Below, one piece after another: positions 60,223 to 64,000 of a stretch of DNA of 64,000 bases (positions within the stretch are counted from its first letter, which is position 1; every line of letters starts with the position of its first letter). This DNA comes from Flavobacteriaceae bacterium UBA3339 (GTDB taxonomy: Bacteria; Bacteroidota; Bacteroidia; Flavobacteriales; Flavobacteriaceae). The notes beneath the pieces were generated by a model that was given only the letters and a program-made list of their open reading frames with translations, was not told the origin of the DNA and searched no databases. Position numbers and translations under genes: made by a program. The stretch is taken from the NCBI GenBank assembly GCA_002360925.1, contig DERN01000002.1:142511-206510 (forward strand), written 5' to 3'.

Positions 60223-61671
60223 ATGAGTAAGTATACCGAAGAAGAATTAAAAAAAGAATTAGAAACGAAGGAATATGAGTACGGATTTTATACAAATATA
60301 GAATCTGAAACATTTCCTGTGGGACTAAATGAAGATATCGTTCGTGCTATTTCTGCTAAAAAAGAAGAGCCTGAATGGATGACCGAATGGCGTTTGGATG
60401 CTTTTCGTATTTGGAAAGAAATGACCGAGCCAAACTGGGCAAACGTAACATATGAAAAACCCGATTTTCAGGCAATTTCATATTATTCTGCGCCTAAACA
60501 AGTAGATCCTAATAAAACCTTAGACGACGTTGATCCGGAATTGTTAGAGATGTACAAAAAGTTAGGGATTTCGTTAGATGAGCAAAAACGATTGAATAAC
60601 GTTGCAATGGATATTGTAATGGATTCGGTTTCTGTTGCAACCACGTTTAAGGAAACTTTGAAAGAGAAAGGAATTATTTTCTGCTCTATTTCCGAAGCGA
60701 TTAAAGAACATCCCGAATTAGTTAAAAAATATATCGGATCTGTTGTTCCTAAAACCGATAATTTCTATGCAGCTTTAAATTCGGCTGTTTTCTCTGACGG
60801 ATCGTTTTGTTACATTCCAAAAGGCGTTCGTTGTCCGATGGAATTATCTACGTATTTCAGAATCAATCAAGCAGGAACAGGGCAATTCGAACGTACCTTG
60901 TTAATTGCCGACGAAGGTTCTTACGTTTCGTATTTAGAAGGTTGTACAGCACCAAGTCGTGATGAAAATCAATTGCACGCAGCTGTGGTTGAATTAATTG
61001 CGATGAATGATGCCGAAATTAAATATTCGACTGTTCAAAACTGGTTTCCTGGAGATAAAGACGGAAAAGGAGGCGTTTTTAATTTTGTTACAAAACGTGC
61101 TTTAGCAGAGAAAAATGCGAAAGTTTCATGGACACAAGTTGAAACCGGTTCGGCTGTAACATGGAAATATCCATCTTGTATTTTAAAAGGAGATAATGCT
61201 GTGGGCGAATTTTATTCAATTGCAGTAACAAACAATTTCCAGCAAGCCGATACAGGAACTAAAATGATTCACTTAGGTAAAAATACCAAGTCAACAATCA
61301 TTTCGAAAGGAATTTCAGCTGGGAAATCACAAAATTCTTATCGAGGATTAGTTCAAATCGGATCAAGAGCTGAAAATGCACGTAACTTTACACAATGCGA
61401 TTCGTTATTAATGGGGAACGAATGCGGAGCGCACACATTTCCGTATATCGAATCTAAAAACGCATCGGCAAAGTTAGAGCACGAAGCTACAACAAGTAAA
61501 ATTGGCGAAGATCAGATTTTCTATTGCAATCAACGTGGAATTCCGACCGAAACAGCGGTAGCTCTAATCGTAAACGGATTCTCGAGAGAAGTTTTAGATA
61601 AACTTCCGATGGAATTCGCGGTAGAAGCTAAAAAACTATTAGAAATTTCGTTAGAAGGATCGGTAGGATAA
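60223..61671 (+). CDS. sufB: Fe-S cluster assembly protein SufB
   Basis: A 482-residue protein of usual SufB length. Family blocks are FSDGSFCYIPKGVRCPMELSTYFRIN (N-terminal core), LIADEGSYVSYLEGCTAPSRDENQLHAAVVEL and QCDSLLMGNECGAHTFPYIESKN, with the cluster-associated Cys and His. It forms the SufBC2D scaffold with SufC and SufD in the cytosol. The 76-base leader contains several short AAGTC/GACTT repeats. The ATG is set by MSKYTEEELKKELE. Confidence 0.97.
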   Translation: MSKYTEEELKKELETKEYEYGFYTNIESETFPVGLNEDIVRAISAKKEEPEWMTEWRLDAFRIWKEMTEPNWANVTYEKPDFQAISYYSAPKQVDPNKTLDDVDPELLEMYKKLGISLDEQKRLNNVAMDIVMDSVSVATTFKETLKEKGIIFCSISEAIKEHPELVKKYIGSVVPKTDNFYAALNSAVFSDGSFCYIPKGVRCPMELSTYFRINQAGTGQFERTLLIADEGSYVSYLEGCTAPSRDENQLHAAVVELIAMNDAEIKYSTVQNWFPGDKDGKGGVFNFVTKRALAEKNAKVSWTQVETGSAVTWKYPSCILKGDNAVGEFYSIAVTNNFQQADTGTKMIHLGKNTKSTIISKGISAGKSQNSYRGLVQIGSRAENARNFTQCDSLLMGNECGAHTFPYIESKNASAKLEHEATTSKIGEDQIFYCNQRGIPTETAVALIVNGFSREVLDKLPMEFAVEAKKLLEISLEGSVG

Positions 61672-61733
61672 TTCACTAGATATTTAGAAATAAAAAAAAA
61701 TACAATATAATTTGATTTAAGTTGATTGAGAGT

Positions 61734-61761
61734 CTCAAATCTCAAATCTCAAATCTCAAAT
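61734..61761 (+). repeat. Four tandem copies of CTCAAAT in the sufB-sufC spacer
   Basis: Four perfect 7-base units end 9 bases before the sufC ATG. The 99-base spacer otherwise carries only AT-rich DNA. Such units are prone to slippage, and copy number could change sufC translation. Confidence 0.85.
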
Positions 61762-61770
61762 CTTGAACAA

Positions 61771-62508
61771 ATGTTACAAATTAAAAATTTACATGCCTCT
61801 GTAGAGGATAAAGAAATATTAAAAGGAATTAATCTTGAAGTAAAAGCAGGCGAGGTTCATGCGATTATGGGACCAAACGGAGCGGGGAAATCTACTTTGT
61901 CGTCTGTAATTGCTGGAAATGAAAACTTTGAAGTTACCGAAGGAGAAATCATTTTAGAAGGAGAAGATTTAGGTGATTTAGCTCCCGAAGAACGTGCACA
62001 TAAAGGTATTTTTATGTCGTTTCAATATCCGGTAGAAATTCCGGGTGTTTCGGTTACAAACTTCATGAAAACGGCAATCAACGAATCTCGTAAAGCAAAC
62101 GGATTAGAAGAAATGCCGGCGAACGAAATGTTGAAATTGATTAAAGAAAAATCGGAATTATTAGAAATCGATCGCAAGTTTTTGTCTCGTTCATTAAACG
62201 AAGGGTTTTCGGGAGGAGAGAAAAAACGTAACGAAATTTTCCAAATGGCAATGTTAGAGCCTAAAGTAGCTATTTTGGACGAAACCGATTCAGGATTAGA
62301 TATCGATGCGTTGCGAATTGTAGCAAACGGAGTAAATAAATTGAAAAGCGAAAACAACGCGGTAATTGTAATCACACACTACCAACGTTTGTTAGATTAT
62401 ATCGTTCCGGATTTTGTACACGTATTACACGACGGAAAAATCGTTAAAACAGGAGGTAAAGAATTAGCTCTTGAATTAGAAGAAAAAGGATACGATTGGC
62501 TTAAATAA
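61771..62508 (+). CDS. sufC: Fe-S cluster assembly ATPase SufC
   Basis: A 245-residue ABC-type ATPase: Walker A IMGPNGAGKST, the SufC-specific signature GFSGGEKKRNEIFQ, Walker B VAILDETDSGLDID and TDSGLD replacing the usual DEPTSGLD. The ATG at MLQIKNLHASVEDKE follows the tandem repeat; the longer frame starts at TTG inside it. SufC energises the SufBC2D scaffold. Confidence 0.97.
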   Translation: MLQIKNLHASVEDKEILKGINLEVKAGEVHAIMGPNGAGKSTLSSVIAGNENFEVTEGEIILEGEDLGDLAPEERAHKGIFMSFQYPVEIPGVSVTNFMKTAINESRKANGLEEMPANEMLKLIKEKSELLEIDRKFLSRSLNEGFSGGEKKRNEIFQMAMLEPKVAILDETDSGLDIDALRIVANGVNKLKSENNAVIVITHYQRLLDYIVPDFVHVLHDGKIVKTGGKELALELEEKGYDWLK

Positions 62509-62531
62509 GTTGAATATTTGAGATTAGAAAT

Positions 62532-62573
62532 TTGAAATTAATTTCAAATCTTAAATCTTAAATTTCAAATTTG
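62532..62573 (+). repeat. Repeat-rich spacer between sufC and sufD
   Basis: TTGAAATTAATTTCAA is a 16-bp palindrome (62532-62547), followed by repeated AAATCTTAAATCTTAAATTTCAAATTTG. The spacer of 69 bases can fold into a weak AT hairpin directly before sufD. Confidence 0.7.
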
Positions 62574-62577
62574 AATT

Positions 62578-63891
62578 ATGGATTTAAAAGAAAAATTATT
62601 ATCATCTTTCTTGGCATTTGAACAAAAAGTAGACGTTAATTCAGCGTTACACGATGTTAGAACAAATGCTTTGAAGGTGTTTGAAAATAAAGGTTTCCCT
62701 ACAAAAAAAGAAGAAGCTTGGAAATACACTTCGTTAAACAGCGTGTTAGCGAACGATTACAACATTCTTCCTAAAAATGAAGTTGCGGTTGATTGGAAAG
62801 ATGTAAAAAAATACTTTTTAAACGATGTTGATACTTATAAAGTGGTTTTCATCAACGGAGTTTTTTCATCACATTTATCATCAACAACGCACGATGGTTT
62901 AGATGTTTGTTTAATGTCTTCTGCATTAACAAAGCCAAAATACAAAATGATTATCGACACGTATTTCAATCAAGTTGCAAATACCGACGATAGTTTAACG
63001 AATTTAAATACGGCTTACGCGTTTGAAGGAGCTTATATTAACATTCCTAAATCAACTGTTGTACAAAAGCCAATCGAAGTGATTTACTTTACAACAGGCT
63101 CAACAGCAAATTTTGTTCAACCGCGTAATTTAATCATTGTAGGCGAAAATGCGCATGTTCAAATCATTGAGCGCCATCAGTCTTTATCTGAAACAGCTAT
63201 GCTAACGAATAGCGTGACCGAGATTTTTGCTGCAAAACGTGCGATTGTAGACTATTATAAGCTACAAAACGATGTGCAAACGGCAAACTTGGTAGATAAT
63301 ACGTATATCGATCAAAAACAAGAAAGTCGCGTTTCGGTTCATACGTTTTCGTTTGGAGGAAATATCACAAGAAACAATCTGAATTTCTTTCAAAAAGGAG
63401 AACGAATCGATTCTACTTTAAAAGGAGTTACGATTATTGGCGAGAAGCAACACGTAGATCATTATACATCGGTGCACCACAAACAACCAAATTGTGAATC
63501 GCATCAGAACTACAAAGGAATTTTTGACGATCGTTCTACAGGTGTTTTCAATGGAAAGATTTATGTAGATAAAATCGCTCAAAAAACCGATGCTTTCCAA
63601 CAAAATAATAACATTTTATTGACCGATAAAGCAACATTAAATACGAAACCGCAATTGGAAATTTTTGCCGATGATGTTAAATGTTCGCACGGATGTACAA
63701 TTGGTCAGTTAGATGAAACGGCGATGTTTTATATGCAACAACGCGGAATTCCAAAAAAAGAAGCAAAAGCATTATTAATGTATGCCTTTACAGATGAGGT
63801 TTTATCATCGGTAGCTATTCCGGATTTACAATTGAAATTACAAAAACTGATTTCAATGAAATTAGGAGTTCATATCGGATTTGATATATAA
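62578..63891 (+). CDS. sufD: Fe-S cluster assembly protein SufD
   Basis: A 437-residue protein with the SufBD beta-helix core. Conserved blocks are KKEEAWKYTSLNSVLANDY at the N-terminus, and near the C-terminus DVKCSHGCTIGQLDETAMFYMQQRGIPKKEAK, the SufD signature, with the scaffold His and Cys. It pairs with SufB. A strong terminator follows, so a sufS/sufE gene, if present, would be transcribed separately beyond the window. Confidence 0.96.
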   Translation: MDLKEKLLSSFLAFEQKVDVNSALHDVRTNALKVFENKGFPTKKEEAWKYTSLNSVLANDYNILPKNEVAVDWKDVKKYFLNDVDTYKVVFINGVFSSHLSSTTHDGLDVCLMSSALTKPKYKMIIDTYFNQVANTDDSLTNLNTAYAFEGAYINIPKSTVVQKPIEVIYFTTGSTANFVQPRNLIIVGENAHVQIIERHQSLSETAMLTNSVTEIFAAKRAIVDYYKLQNDVQTANLVDNTYIDQKQESRVSVHTFSFGGNITRNNLNFFQKGERIDSTLKGVTIIGEKQHVDHYTSVHHKQPNCESHQNYKGIFDDRSTGVFNGKIYVDKIAQKTDAFQQNNNILLTDKATLNTKPQLEIFADDVKCSHGCTIGQLDETAMFYMQQRGIPKKEAKALLMYAFTDEVLSSVAIPDLQLKLQKLISMKLGVHIGFDI

Positions 63892-63900
63892 ATAGAATAT

Positions 63901-63929
63901 AAAAACCACTTCATTCGAAGTGGTTTTTT
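63901..63929 (+). terminator. Intrinsic terminator of the suf operon
   Basis: AAAAACCACTTC, loop ATTC, GAAGTGGTTTTTT. The last 70 bases of the window after it show no gene. Confidence 0.85.
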
Positions 63930-64000
63930 GTGTTAATAAAGTTAAATAATAGAAATTTCTAAATAAGTAAAGTCTTTAGTGACTTGTCCTGAATTAGCTA

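Noticed and set aside
61734..61761. Tandem repeats before sufC as a small CRISPR array
   Set aside because: Seven-base units without spacers and no cas genes; a simple tandem repeat.
62022..62375. Open frame opposite sufC
   Set aside because: Antisense shadow of a well conserved gene with low-complexity translation.

Overview
The window is AT-rich, compactly coded DNA from a member of the Bacteroidota, most likely a Flavobacteriaceae close to Flavobacterium. The evidence is a flexirubin-type pigment cluster with a tyrosine ammonia-lyase closely resembling the Flavobacterium enzyme, TAnnTTTG promoter boxes, lack of Shine-Dalgarno sequences, a type IX secretion sorting domain, a SusC-style TonB receptor, and DUF4837, KUP and Suf genes of flavobacterial type. 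No IS element, prophage or CRISPR array was seen.

Region 1 (1-19.4 kb): the start of an mgtE-like gene and a small secreted protein precede a nearly continuous minus-strand pigment cluster (901-18025), with a divergent flavoenzyme at 18128-19375. The cluster holds a tyrosine ammonia-lyase (starter), two acyl carrier proteins, three ketosynthases with Cys-His-His triads, a cysteine-less chain-length-factor-like partner, a ketoreductase, two hotdog dehydratase-like proteins, a thioesterase, DarA and DarB (dialkylresorcinol), an LPLAT acyltransferase, a BtrH-like acyl-transfer protein, an ABC-2 transporter, a LolA-like protein and a polysaccharide deacetylase. Together they should make an aryl polyene acid, a dialkylresorcinol and their ester. 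No AMP-ligase for the starter acid and no MMPL-type exporter is visible.

Region 2 (19.4-22.9 kb): this looks like the chromosomal origin neighbourhood. About 0.8 kb of gene-free DNA carries two perfect and at least three one-mismatch DnaA boxes. It is followed by ybeY and mnmG (gidA), with three ParB-binding parS palindromes at the end of ybeY, directly against the mnmG start codon, and just after the mnmG stop. Genes to the left read mainly leftward and genes just to the right read rightward.

Region 3 (22.9-47 kb): mostly housekeeping and small regulatory modules. They include a methyltransferase, an OmpH/Skp-like lipoprotein, a PIF1-type helicase, fhs, a peroxiredoxin with an HxlR regulator, a MerR gene with two matching inverted repeats, an isochorismatase-fold gene broken by one stop codon, a siderophore-interacting protein, an azoreductase, a YggS protein, tRNA-Cys with an unusual C33, a MocR regulator with an operator-like array, holB, a ClC channel, a TSUP transporter, pgk and DUF4837. 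Long imperfect palindromes sit in several gaps.

Region 4 (47-52 kb): kup and rnpA are separated by an apparently acquired segment carrying a lipoprotein gene and a T9SS-sorted protein gene. It is bracketed by a 205/206-bp direct repeat of the 3' part of rnpA, so a displaced rnpA tail remains beside kup.

Region 5 (52-64 kb): a metallo-beta-lactamase-fold hydrolase, an S8 protease lipoprotein, an M1 aminopeptidase, a TonB-dependent receptor and the Suf operon (A-type carrier, sufB, sufC, sufD), with repeat-rich spacers between the suf genes.
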